Positions 1-55,399 of a stretch of DNA of 64,000 nt are shown piece after piece. The notes beneath the pieces were generated by a model. The model saw only the letters and a program-made list of their open reading frames with translations. It was not told where the DNA came from and did not search any database. Source of the DNA: Cololabis saira (taxonomy: Eukaryota; Chordata; Actinopteri; Beloniformes; Belonidae); NCBI RefSeq assembly GCF_033807715.1, contig NC_084592.1, forward strand, positions 28,094,419 through 28,158,418, given 5' to 3'. A program made the translations under genes and the position numbers. Within the stretch, counting starts at the first letter, position 1; each line of letters begins with the position of its first letter.

Positions 1-1308
1 TTTCATATAAAATAAACACATTTTTATGCAGTTTAGAAGTTTTGGGGCTTTTTTTTGGCTCCTGCGCTGCTGAAATCAGGACGTCCCTTATTTCTATTTC
101 TGAAAGGTGGCAACCCTACACGAAAGGGCAATACATCTCAGGACATGTGCTATAATTATGGGCCGTGCCATATGTTTTGACTAACTAACCACGCCTGCTG
201 TAGTTAGCTGTCAGTTTTGCATGCTCACAAATATGAAGAACTGATTCCGTTTGAAATATTGTGATTTTAAGCCAAAGCTAAGTGTATTTTATTTTCTAAA
301 GCTATACTCAAGCATAACCCTTTATGATCACCACACAGAGGGTCCACGCTTACACTCAGGGAAGTGATGATACCTGTATTATCTTCTGGAGCGGAATTTA
401 ACATGAAGGAGACATGGAAAAGTCTGATATTTTACGTAAACAATTTCAAGATTTCTGACTTGATTCTACTCTGGGGGTACGAGAGCATGTTAGAGTGATC
501 TGACAAAACTCTAGGAACAGATGGGGGGTTAAGTTTAGAGACAAAATAAAACAGTAGTAAAAAATAAGTCACCCTTAAACAAAACTCTTCCAGTAGGAAT
601 TTGTTTAATAACCACTAACAGTAAAGTCAGTGCAAACACAAGAAAAGTGATCGTAACAGTTCTGCACTGACAGAAGGAGGAAAACAAGATGGAAGAAAGA
701 CCATCATAACAAAGTTTAAAAAAGTTAAATACTGAACTGGCAGCTTAAAATTTATAAAACAAAAAAAACAAAGAACAACTGGAAGCATCAGTAAGCCAAC
801 AAACGTCCAAGTGGATTAATAAATGATAGAAAGTATGAAACACTACAGAGTAAACAAAGATATCTGATGTTAAGGGAGAGCTGAACTTTTGTGTTAATGA
901 TACAGATTCCATTTATTTTTCTTGTCATCTTGTGTTCGGCTTACAAACAGGAATGTTTCAACAATACAGAATCCAACCGGTGCACACACGCACACACACA
1001 TATGGAAACTCTCCCACACATTGTACCATAGGACGTATCCGACTATTTACATCTCACCTGTGCAGCTAAAAGGTACTCAAAACTCCTCCTTCCATAAGCA
1101 TCTCTCTGTTCTTTTTTTTACAAAAATAGCTCTTTTCTATAATGGATCTGAGTTTACCTTGAAATACTGAAAACCAATCTATATGCAAATGCATATAAAC
1201 CTTGAGACGAAAAGTGTGACATCTTGACTCGACCGTGGAGCGAATTTTGGCACTTCTTCATACAAACAGGTTAAAAGCCTCAAGTCTCACAGACAAGTCT
1301 TGTCGGCA
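1..1308 (-). other. gulp1 3'UTR and downstream flank
   Basis: No coding exon is visible on either strand. The minus strand continues from the gulp1 stop, so at least the right part should be 3'UTR. An AATAAA hexamer on the minus strand (TTTATT at 912-917 on plus) is a reasonable polyadenylation signal and would give a UTR of about 400 nt, but several other AT-rich stretches further left could serve. The short open frames here look random. Confidence 0.5.
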
Positions 1309-44136
<42,828 letters not shown>

Positions 44137-44164
<28 letters not shown>

Positions 44165-44218
44165 AGTGGAAAATGTACGTTGCTGAGGTCCCCCCCAGAC
44201 TATCTACCAATCTTCCAC
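44137..44218 (-). CDS. gulp1: gulp1 5'UTR plus first coding exon (residues 1-9 and first base of codon 10)
   Basis: On the minus strand a pyrimidine tract ending in TAG (44219-44220 as CT on plus) precedes 54 nt of 5'UTR, then ATG at 44164-44162. The peptide is MNRAFNRKK; the exon ends AAAG before a GTGAGC donor at 44136-44135. Reading upstream in frame, a TAG lies 14 codons before the ATG, and position -3 is A, so this is the natural start. The split codon (G + AT) is completed by the exon at 23336 to give Asp10. The acceptor shows that transcription begins further right, in a noncoding exon I could not place. Confidence 0.93.
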
Positions 44219-44853
44219 CTAAAAAAAAAAAGAAAAAGGAGGGAGGAAAAATGAGTTCAAAATACCTTTAACCTCAAACCTTTACTAAAATGTTGCAGAA
44301 AGCTTCGGGAAAAGAAGAGCAAAAACTCCTAAATAAAATGAAAATACCCATCATGTGAAAGAGGACAGGTTTACGGCAGCTGTTGAACAGTTCCTGTAAG
44401 CTCTGCTTCACAGTGGCAGAATGAACCCCTTGGAATTTTCTGGTTTTCTGCATTGATTTGCCATGAAATGAGATCTGATCGTCAGATGTGTCACAATAAT
44501 AGAGAAATACAAGGCGAGTCAGATGACAACACATGAAAAATGTCTTGTTTCTTTATTGAACACAAATATTTACATTCATAGCACTGAAAGAAATGGTTGG
44601 CCTGCCTTACCCTTTCACTTCACATAAACGAAGCGGAAGCACCGATTTATTTTTGGAACAAGACCCTAGTGGTCAGTCATGGAACTGCAACTTTTCTTTC
44701 TGCACAGAACTGGGACTGGGAATGTTGCCCCTGGGTTCAAATGTTAATAAAAACATTCAAAAATACTCTTATCACCAAAGGGAAATTAATTACAAAAAAT
44801 AAACTAAATGAATTACACAGTAATTTCCATTACCTCGGTGCTATTGGCTATCC

Positions 44854-45277
44854 CATGGATCAGCAACCCGCGGCTCCAGAGCCGCATGCGGCTCTTTAGC
44901 GCCGCCCTAGTGGCTCCTGGAGCTTTTTCAAAAATGTTTGACCTTTTTTTCTCTTTTTTTTCTTTTTCTCTCTTTTTTCTTCTAAAAAAAGAAAAAAAAG
45001 CTTTTCTTTTTTTCTTTTTTTTCTTTGTTTTTTTCCTTTTTTTCTCTTTTTCTCTTCCTTTTCCTTTCTTTTTTAATCTCAACATTTAGACTTTTTTTTC
45101 TCGACATTTCGACTTTTTTCTCGACATTTCAACTTTTTTCTCGACATTTCGCCTTTTGCCATTTGCCTTCATTCTAAGGCTGATACAAGACTTCATTTTT
45201 TGCGGTTCCAGACATATTTGTTTTTTGTGTTTTTGGTCCAATATGGCTCTTTTAACAATTTGAGTTGCCGACCCCTG
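44854..45277. mobile_element. hAT-type MITE, 424 bp
   Basis: A perfect 8-bp duplication GGCTATCC at 44846-44853 and 45278-45285. The right end GTTGCCGACCCCTG is the inverse of the left CATGGATCAGCAACC (mutated from CAGGGGTCGGCAACC). Subterminal GCGGCTCCAGAGCCGC is a further hairpin. The middle is a T/C-rich run plus three copies of TCTCGACATTTCGACTTTT-like sequence. Confidence 0.92.
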
Positions 45278-46030
45278 GGCTATCCAATCGAGGGGCAGCT
45301 TCTTTTGTCCCCCAGAAATCAAAGTGGAATCCAGAGGAACCAGATTACTTCTTCAAAAACAAACAGTATTTCATCCTCGATGATCGCAAGCTGTCTCGGG
45401 CCCTGAGACTCAAAGCCTAACACTACCTCCAACATATTTCACTATTCGGATGATTTATGTTGTTATTTTTTTTTTTTAGGTAGTGCTTTCACCTTTCTTC
45501 TTTCACGTGGTGTTCTGCCCTAACCATCTCCCTTTCAGTAAATTACATGGTAGATTCGGGAACAGAAAATGTTTCTCTGGCCTTAAGCTACTACCTGTAC
45601 GCCCCTCTTTACCTCACTGAGGATTTAATGTTGGGCTTTGGGAGTCATCTTAGAACAATTACTCTCGATTACATATCTTTAGAGATGTCCATATTGCAAC
45701 ACATCTCTAAAGCACACCTCTTGACTCATTTCACTAATCTAACTCTAGGTGTATAAATAATTAATTCCACTTAGCTTCAGCTGAAGTAATTAGTCTGTGG
45801 GTTCACTTACTTTTCCTCCAGCCATTAATGTGTTTTAAATAAAGAGTAGAACTTGAACACTGATTGTGTACTGTCAGCTTAAGGTAATTTTATTTGTCTA
45901 TTATTGTGACATATATGAGAATTTAATCACATTTTATGGTAGTTTGATGTAGGAAATCCGTCCCCACTGCATGTATTTACTACAGAGCCATATCATGATG
46001 AGCATGAAGATGTCTGATAAAACGGGACTA

Positions 46031-46377
46031 CCGTATTTTTGCGACCATTAGGCGCATATAAACGTCTTATTATTTTTTTTAAATGTGCCGTGCGCCCAAT
46101 GACACAATGCGCCCATTGTATTATTGTAAAGGCGGATTTATGGTTGTGCGTTACACCAACACAGAGCCTACGGCGTAGGGTACGCGGCAACGCACACCTT
46201 ACAGCGTAGGCTCTGCGTCGAGTTGTGCGGTACGTGTGTGTGTGCGTTGTAAGGCGGCGCACCATGTGTGTAGACGGCGCTTTTTCGGTCGGTGCGTGTG
46301 TTTTAAATACAGAAATGGCACACAAAACTGAGGGTGCGCCTTTCCACACGGCGCGCCGTATGGTCGTCAAAATATGG
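46031..46377. mobile_element. MITE with Zaphod-like ends, about 347 bp
   Basis: The left end CCGTATTTTTGCGACCATTA and right end TGGTCGTCAAAATATGG are inverted, each bordered by TA. It holds one copy of the CpG-rich palindrome at 46131-46222. No frame. The CCGTATTTT end recalls a widespread vertebrate hAT group, but I see no 8-bp duplication, so the class is open. Confidence 0.6.
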
Positions 46378-48279
46378 TATGTGTCCTACATCAAGGTACA
46401 AGACAGGACTCAGATGTGTTACTTCTACCAAAGAGGATCAAACAATGTCATACAGTGAGAGGCAAAAAACATTATTTATCATATTCTGCAATGACGCCAA
46501 TGTCAAATTCTTTCCAACAGAATAAAGTGTTTCCTTTGTCAAAGGGGTTTATAGCTGCCCTCATAAGAACAGCATTCGTGAAAATAAACAAACAAACATG
46601 AAGTTTAGTCATCAAAAGTCTGTAAAGTTAAACTTGAGTGTCTTGAGATCTCCAACTCCTCTCCTCGCACCAACATTGACTGGATTAAAACAAAAATAAA
46701 TGTGGGTTGTCAAAAACAGATTTTTTTCTGTCTGTTTTTAAATCACTGCCAAAGTGGCAGTGGATGCTGGTTGTGTCTTTACACAGAAATGAGTACAGTA
46801 CAACAATGCTGTGCTCTGGTACCTTGCAGAAAATGGAGCAATTTCGTTTGCAAATGAAAAGCGTCCACCTCGGCAGGCGACACCACTTTGACTGCCTTAG
46901 CATCAATTTCCCATGAGCGTTGAGCAATCTCCAGGGCTGCAAGGACAAACTGGGCAGCACTAGGTAGCAGTCAGCACGCTCCACCATCAATATTCCTTTG
47001 CTGTTGGAAAATATGTAAGAAAGGTCTGGCTCATAGCAGCTATTTCTGTCATTGCCTTTGCAAATGCATTAACTTGAGCCGGGCAATTTAGAATATGAAT
47101 TACATTTTTCTGTGTCTGGCATTTTCCATTTATCATGAGAAACGTGAGCAATCATAACTTCTTAGTGGGCGGAAAAACAAATCTTACCGGAGTCACGGCA
47201 CCAACCCCCCAACAAGCTGAACCTGAAGACAAAACTACCACTGATTAGGGTTTACTGTTGGCTTCCTACAAGAAGACCCAAGAGGTTTCACTCGGATGGC
47301 AAACCTAAATCTCAATATTTTAGTTAGATCTGAAATGGTAATAAAGATCAATGTGAGGCACAGCATAGTCCATGAACGAGACTCATCTGAGGGGAAACTA
47401 AAAGTCAGGCCTGATACAACCAAATAAAAAAGTTTGATTGAAATCATAATGGAAAGAACATTTAGCATCTTGTTGGTTTGTTTGCCAGAAGCACCCTCCT
47501 GCAGGTTCTCGATTTACTGTAGAGGTCTTTTTTCTCCAAAAGAGGCCCAAGAAAGGGATGCAGAAAAATTAAAATGGAGCAAAGCTTTAGGGTGGGGATG
47601 GGGACATTCCTCCTGTAACTTGTTTGCCAAACAAAAACCTTGATAGCCGCGGCCTTGGTACTGAGTCTCAGTTTTTGAGGTTTAAATGCACTCGTACTTA
47701 CTTATCTTTTGTCTTGGTTATGTTTTGGTGCAAAGTTTATGGTGTTAAAGAAATACATTTCCCTTTGACGGTCACTGGTAGGTGTCATCACTTTTTTATT
47801 TGCTCAGGAGAAACAAGCATCAGTGGCAACGCCCGTTTTTATGAAGATAATGAAAAAGTGAAAAAAAAAAAAAAAACAACCAAAAAAAACTTCTTAGAGG
47901 TGTTGACAGCCTGCACAACAATGGCAGCAGATCTACTAGTGAGATGTACAAAAACAAGCAAAGAACTGCAAATTGATCCCAATTTATGAGTGACAGTGAA
48001 TCATCAAAAAAAAAAATCCCCAAGATGATCCAATCCTGACACCGGGGACTCACTCACAGATTTTGGCAAACGAAACGGAAATGACTGGCAGCAGACAGTC
48101 CGGTTATCTTTTTTCTTTGTTTGTGACATACTTGGACGTACTGCGATGCTTCGGTTGACACTTGACTGCTATACCACCACGTTTGATTGACAGCTGCACT
48201 GTTGGGCTTGTTTTAATAGCTTCCTGTCTGGTGATTCAACGGGATCCCAGTGAAAGAACTCCTGACCCTAGGACACATG

Positions 48280-48334
48280 GGCGCACACACACACGCACGC
48301 ACGCACGAACGCACGCACACACGCACACACACAC
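48280..48334. repeat. CACG/CA microsatellite
   Basis: Mixed CACA and CACG/CGCA units over about 55 bp. Confidence 0.9.
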
Positions 48335-51300
48335 AGACTTAACACTGAGTTGCAAACGTCCTAAGTCTCCTTGCAATGTTTACCAGCTGCAGTAAAAGCA
48401 GCGGGTCTGCTCTGCTGAAACCCTCACCAAAGGAACTCGTAACACACGCACGCTCACGCATGCAACACATGAAATGTTTTCAACATTATGCTCCAACATT
48501 AAAAGCTTTACCTACAAAACTATGTAAAAACAAAAAAAAAGTTTGAACTGAACGGGAACTAAAAGTACAGACTGGTTTCAAAGCGTAGTTTTAACATGAT
48601 TTGATGGAAAACAGTGCAGAAGATGAGCCAGTACTTCACTCCCTTCAAGTAAAACAGCAAAAACATGTCCAGTCCCACGATTCACCTACGGTGACTCAAA
48701 CATTTGGTATTTAGGTTGGGAAACAATCCTTCTGAGAGCAACCCTGTGCAGCCTCGCTTCGAGCATACATCGTAAGCAAAAAGTGGATTGAAATGCACGT
48801 TTGACAAGAATTAGTGTTTAAAAAAGCCTGAAGAGGAGGAAACGAAGCAAAGTTAATGTCCCATTTATAAATGCCCTCGAGCCACTCACTAATCTGACCC
48901 ATCTGCTTTCAAAAAACAGCAGGCAAAGCATGAACTGTGGTATCAGCATAATGCCTCAGAGAGACGGAGAGCGGAGAAAAGGAAAATCTACACAGATCCT
49001 TTGTTTTTCTTTACTTTGCTCTTACCACGTCTCCGGAGGGTTGCTGGCTAAGCGCAACACATGAAGCATCACAACTGCTATCAGTTTATGAATTTAATCC
49101 CAGAATTCCTGCGTTGAATCAACCGTGTTGTCTCGTTGTGTAATCTTACAGTCACAAACCAGCACTTTTAAGGATGTGGACCAAATACTGCACCCTGACT
49201 TACTTTATCAAGGAAAATCACATCTAGTATGTACACTGAAGCACAAAACGATAAAAGTTTTGAAGGAAAAAGTGCAAACAAAAATAGATCTGAGATAAAA
49301 CCCACTTACTTGCCTTCAGACTGTGGTGGAACGGAGAGGAGGAAGTTCCAGTGGATTATAATAGTTTTCAGCTGTGGACCAGATGGGGCTACGCTGAGGA
49401 CTGCAGCACAGGGAGATGATGAGGTTTGCAAACTCAACGAGAAGCTTATGCCTTGACACAAGATACTTGACTTTCAAATCCCAACTTCCCCCGCCCACTG
49501 TTTGTCCAAAAGAAGTTTTTGCAGGCGCAAAAAAGAGACCACTTTTGACGGGAACTGATACGCACCACATATGACCTACAGAAAGGCATCATGTCAGAGG
49601 TTGCAGCTTGACTTTTTTGCTGCAGTGTGTGATCTATCATCATACCATGCTGACAAGCAACAGCCCGAGCTCAACATCAACAACGGCTGAAGGAAAAAAC
49701 ACAGAATGTGAGAAAAATACCTCTCAAAATTAAAGCGCTACAAGGTCTCCTTTGAGATGATGCCTATTTAAAAATACCTTTTCTTTTCCCACTGGACAAC
49801 GGACATATTTCAGCTTTCAAGCGTGTGGCTATTACTGGGTTATAGCACTTCATAAACTGACACTCATTTGTCCTGTTTTTGACAGAGATTAACTACCAAG
49901 GACACCTTCAAAGTAACATTCAGAGGGCAGCAACTGGAACTGCAGCTTCACTGATTTTACTGTCAACTTCTACGTATTATTTTAGTACTCACAAGAAGGA
50001 CATCAGACATCATAAGAAATCAGTTTTCTATGCATGCACACTTACACGAAAAGGAATAAATATTTGATTAAAACTCATCCTTTGATGATGAGGCAACTAT
50101 AAACACATAAATTGCATATCTTTATAAAACTACCAGTAGGAGCCTAATTAGCTAAAATTTGATAAAGACAGAGATTATAGAGGCCATTGTAACTTTGGAA
50201 TGTCAATCATGGTCAACACTTTATCTTAACCCTGTAAAGTCTGAAGCAGGACTGGCCCAAATAGTACTTTATGAACTATGGAGCATTGACAAATGACTAC
50301 AATGAATGTTCTTCTTTTCTTTTAGCTCGTCCCCTCGAAGCAGCATGGTGTAACCATAGACTGAGGAAGGGGGAGGTTAGGGGGGAATACACCAACTCGA
50401 TGGCTGACCGTCGGTAGAAAAAGCAGTTGGACTGAGAGTCGGCTCCGTCTTCCCGAGTCGGTCAAGTCAAGTTGGACTGAGTCGCTGAGGGTCCCGACGT
50501 CTGCTTGGAAGGGTCCTGACAGGATCTGCTGTGGCTCCTGGCTCCTTCTGCTGAGTTACAGCAGAAGAGCTGTGGGGCTTCAAACAAACGCTTGAACGTC
50601 AGAAATGGCCGCTGATTTTAGCAGTTACCACAAGCTAACCGCTGCTTAGCTACACTCCATCCTCAGGCCCTTCCAGGTGACCGTACAGTTCACAGCTCAA
50701 CCAAACATTTCCTTTAAAACATGACTGACGATGCCCCTTTAGGTCTTTGTTCAAAGCTCAGAGGCTGTAATGAGAAGAAGGGGAGTGCTAAGCGCTGTGG
50801 TCACAGAAGTAACGACATCTAGTCATTGGCTTAGCTGGCCAGTATTCTAAAGACCACAACTGCTAATTATACATACATTTGTTGCTTCAAATAATTTTAC
50901 CTGGGAAAAAAAACAACACAAGAAAAACAACATGTATTTCTGCTGCAAAGTTGGAGATTTTAACATGGGGCTCAATGGAGATGGAATCAGTATTGGAGCT
51001 GGCCCCCAGTGGTAAGTCAAGGAACTGCAACATTGGTTTATACAGTACTTTGGCTTTAACACTGAAGTTGTAATATAATGTGCAGTAAGATGGAAATAAA
51101 CTTTTATGTCAGTTTCTTTACTATGAATAAATATGATGGGGAATGAGTAAACACTCTGCTAACGTGTCATCACTCACCGCTGCACAGAGTGCCACACAAC
51201 TGACATCTGCAGCCCCCTGCCTTACCTTCAGGAGCCAAAACAAACTGTAGCATTATTACAGGTGTTCGTGGCCCCCGGGGCCTAGGAGCACAACATTTTA

Positions 51301-54300
51301 CAGCTGCCTGGTTGTGAAAATAACAAATGGATTAAGAAAAATGACCAAATCTGAACAACCAAACTGAAAACCAGGCACCTATGTATATGGGTTCTTAAGA
51401 TATAAAATATATAAAATATATACATGTTGTATACATTAAAATATAGCTTTGTTAGCTTTGCTTTTGTATTTGAATGGGATCTTTAATTTTTTACCATTTT
51501 CTTTTTCTCACAATTATTATCATTTTTTAGTACATAAATGACCCCTTGCTGGACCATTTGCAAAGGCAATTCAGAGTTAAAGAGAGCAATACTTTTACAT
51601 TATGTTTTTTTTTGTATCTGGTTTGTGATCAAGGTCTTGGACTGGGGTATTTTTGCTGGCCAGCAGGATTTAGGCTTCTCCGTGAGAGAGCGTTTCAAAC
51701 AGGGAGGCGTCAGTATTTGGGCGTTCCTGTTCACGCTTTATTTATCCAGGGTTTTACGTTCCTCTTCCTTGTAGCCGTTCACATACGAGTCTTGTATGAA
51801 CAGCTGCGCTGGCGTAAGGGAAGTGGCTGGTCAAGACACTTTCCAGAAAAGTGGGGCCCCTTATGTAAAAAAATGGGTATTAAAAAAACAGAGGGGAGAG
51901 AAATGCCTATGAAACAGTTCCAGTGGTGCCACGGAAGATGTATTTATACGATTACAATTTATACTTGTTTGTCTGTGTAAATATTGGCTTCACTGCATCT
52001 AGGCCAACAGCTGAAAACAATGGCAATGAGTCATCTCTCCAGACTTTGTTTACCAACCCGGCTGAGCATTATATTTTACTTATCTCATACTCAATAAACC
52101 CAAGGAGACAATCCATTTCCACAAACGAGTAAACAAGCAAACAAAAACACAGCCTTATAGTCTCCTCGTCATGCTGCAAGTGTTCACAGTCCCCATGTTT
52201 TACAGCTTTACACAAATTCCGACTCCAATTATCCCAATCCCTGCCTGGGATGTGAGAGTGTTTGTGGTAGTCGAGAGGAGAAGTAGGAATGTGCATCTTG
52301 ATGAAAAGCATCTCGGCAGATTTCCACTGAAATTTGCGGCAGCTGCATGATGTTTCATGTTGGTGAAAATGCAAAGTAGTTGTGTTTTAGAAGAGGCAGA
52401 ATCACAAGCGGACTGGTTACAAGAAGCACCGAAACAGTCTGATGAATGTGGGCATTGTTCTGCACAATGTTGACCACATAAAAGCCAGAAAAAAGCTAAG
52501 ATGTAATGATTTACAACCAGTTTGTTCTTGATTTGAAAGGGAATACAGAAGGATGAACATTAGACTCTAAAATAAGAAATCCCCCTTTTCTGTGGTAGGG
52601 TGCAAGCGCAGCAGGCTGTTTACAACGCAGATGGGATATTTATGATAGATAAAAACAAAATGGGGGAAGTTTTAATCTCTGGAGAAGGGCTCTCACAAAG
52701 CTCCACTTAAACTTGATATTCTAACATTAGAAAAATTAAAAGCCGGATTATCTAAATACCTACAGATGTTGTGATGCAAAACAAAGAGCAATACATATGT
52801 AGGATCCTTTAATATCTGTTTTATCTGACTTATCTACAGAGTTAATATGATGAATTATCATCTTAGATTTGACAAGAGGCTCAAATAGAAGCTAAGCATG
52901 CAGTGTAGTATTCCTGTGCAGAAAATACTCAATGTTCAGGGTACTGGGAATTAGTTTTTTTCTAACGCCAGTTCTCTGTGACAGCATAGGGAGCAAAACT
53001 TTCATAATAAAAGCTTCAGTGATCTTTTACAACTGCAGAGCAGGGACCATCCTGGCTGATCTGCTACTACTTCTTACTGTCCAAACTGTTTCCAAAGAAA
53101 TGTGTTTTCGGTTGGTAGGGAAAGTTGGCTAACCATTGTTTTTCCTGACACTTCACAGAAGACCTTGAACGAGGCCCGCTACACTTCAGGATTTGCAGGA
53201 CGATTACACCTGACAGTCAATGTTCCAACACAAAACCCTTCTGAGTCTGCCTGCAGCTGTAACGCATCACCTCGACCACAACAGTGCAATTGGCCCCCAG
53301 CACATTATCAAACTAAAGAAGCAGAACTGTTTCTCGTCAACTATTGTTGTCACTTCACAGAATCCAATTTTCAGTAGTGATGGGCACATGATGTTAAAGG
53401 TCTTTTTATTATATGATTTCCAACAAACGTTAAAGAAGCATATTTTTTTAAACCAATTTTTTGTTTTAATTTTTTACATTTTATCTTAATCTTTTCAGTT
53501 AAATTTGAAGTATAAATTATTTTAAAGCCACTGGATTCGGGCTTTTTTTCTTTATTCAAACAATTCTAATCAATCAAATAATTTTGCAAATATTACTTTT
53601 TTTTCTAAAGTTCAGTCACGCGCTCAGTGTTCAAATGAGCAACATACTAAATATGTTTACTGTCAAAAATACCAGGTACAATTGAAAGGTGACGCCAGCT
53701 GATCTATTGAGATGGTACTGTGGCGTTACGAGTGTCGGAGCAGGTGAGAGCAGCCAAGTGTCCTCAGCCTTTCACTTCACATCTATTAGCATTACATTTT
53801 TTAAAGAAGACCAAATTCAATGAGTGTCCAAACTGTACAACAAGAAAACTGAATAGGTCATCATGAACTGGCATTTTTGCTGATCTTACACTGACAATGA
53901 ATTAAACGAGACATGTAATGGGATATGATGAAAGGTGAAAGCACTGGGTGTCACTGCTAATGTCTTCTTGTTGCTGCAGCACTCTGTACTTGTTGGAAAC
54001 CGCTCAAAAAGGTCAAACAGCTGCGATGCTGTAAAATTGATCTGAATAAATTATCTGTTTTTCAACCGTTTTTCTTAATTAATCTTTAGCCTGTGCTGTA
54101 TAATTCTGCAGTCAAATAGGTTTCAGTGAGATGTTTAGGACGTTTGGGGAAGATTCTTTCAGATTTCTCTTTTGCACCAGGTCTGAATGTGAAACCTGAA
54201 TATGAGCATTTTCTTTGAGAAGATAAACATTCTTGAATTGGATTATGTCTCTTGCCTTTGGCGTCGGACTGGTTTCTGTGCTTGCAGCTCATTAGAGGCT

Positions 54301-55043
54301 TTCTTTGACATTTAGATGGAATAGCTCCTTATCGAATATATATAAAAGAGGAGAAGCTGCTGGCTCTGTTCTTCCTAGCCAGTTCCAACTGTATCTTTAC
54401 TTAAGTTTTCAGTTTGGACGTGTTTAACAGACGCACATTTAGTCCATGGGCCAGATCAGATATCAGTGCCACTCAAGGTGACAAAACTTGCTTATAATTT
54501 TTGAAAAGATCCAGGTCTATAGAGGATATTTTGGTAAGATAACCCTTCCTGAGTGGCAGCTGGATCATAGTTATCAGCTCATGAAGTTACCCACCCCCTT
54601 TAGAAAATTACATTTTAGATGCTGGTGCATATCCTGGTTTAGACTCATGTACAGGATATCTGTCAATGTGTCACAATATTGTCTTTGGTATCATTTTAAA
54701 GGGGACCTTTTAAGCATTCATTCAAGGTAAGATGTGAATCTTTATGACCAACATAGAGGTCACTGCAGCTCTTTAAACTATAAACAATGCACATTTTAAC
54801 ACCATTTTCGCCTAAATGATATACAATCTTTTAGCCCTGTGTCATCTAGGAACAACAGAGACACAAAATACAAAAACCGGAATACTCACAGGACCATAAG
54901 GTGTCAGGAAATGCATCACATCTTAAGTTGAATGAATGCTTCAAAGGTCCCCTTTAAAATGATACCAAAGACAATATTGTGAAACATTGACAGATATCCT
55001 GTACATGAGTCTAAACCAGGATATGCACCAGCATCTATAGCAG

Positions 55044-55383
55044 TGTCAGGGTTTGACACTTCCCCCCAGTTTGAGTTTTAGTTCTGTCCCTCCTGTTTCC
55101 CCTTTGCCCTGATTGTGTCTGCACCTGTGTCTCGTCGTGTCTCGTTATCCCCTGTGTATATCTGGTCTTGTCATTCCTTTGTTGCCTGTCGGTCCGTACT
55201 GTTTGTTCCATCCATGTACTCCTGGTTTTCGATCCCTGTATACGTGAGTTGTTTTTGTTCCTGCTCTGCAGCATTTTAGTTTGGCTTTTTTGTGGAATAA
55301 ATCCTTCTGTTTTTTGAGAACTCCTGCCTCCGGCCTCCCTCTCTCTCCTTGCGTTTGGGTCCTCAACACCACGCCTTGTGACA
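55044..55383 (+). repeat. 5' LTR
   Basis: 340 bp, TGTCAGGG to CTTGTGACA. It contains a TATA-like TGTATATCTGG near 55158 and a polyadenylation signal AATAAA at 55296-55301. Confidence 0.94.
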
Positions 55384-55399
55384 GAACGGACCGACCAGC

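Larger units (their letters stand above)
44219..54440. other. sequence upstream of the gulp1 start exon
   Basis: It probably holds an upstream noncoding gulp1 exon and promoter, but nothing distinguishes them by eye. I looked for Kunitz-type exons of the mammalian neighbour TFPI and saw none. Apart from the elements at 44854 and 46031 and a CACG/CA microsatellite near 48280, I see no supported feature. A TE-like GGAACTGCAAC block occurs at about 44670-44710 and again near 51000-51030. Confidence 0.6.

Noticed and set aside
48280..48480. CRISPR-like or other regularly spaced array
   Set aside because: The repeats are continuous CA/CACG microsatellite sequence without spacers.
51538..51980. 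A 144-codon plus-strand open frame
   Set aside because: No recognisable domain, an overlapping competing frame, no splice or start context, and AT-rich flanks; likely chance.
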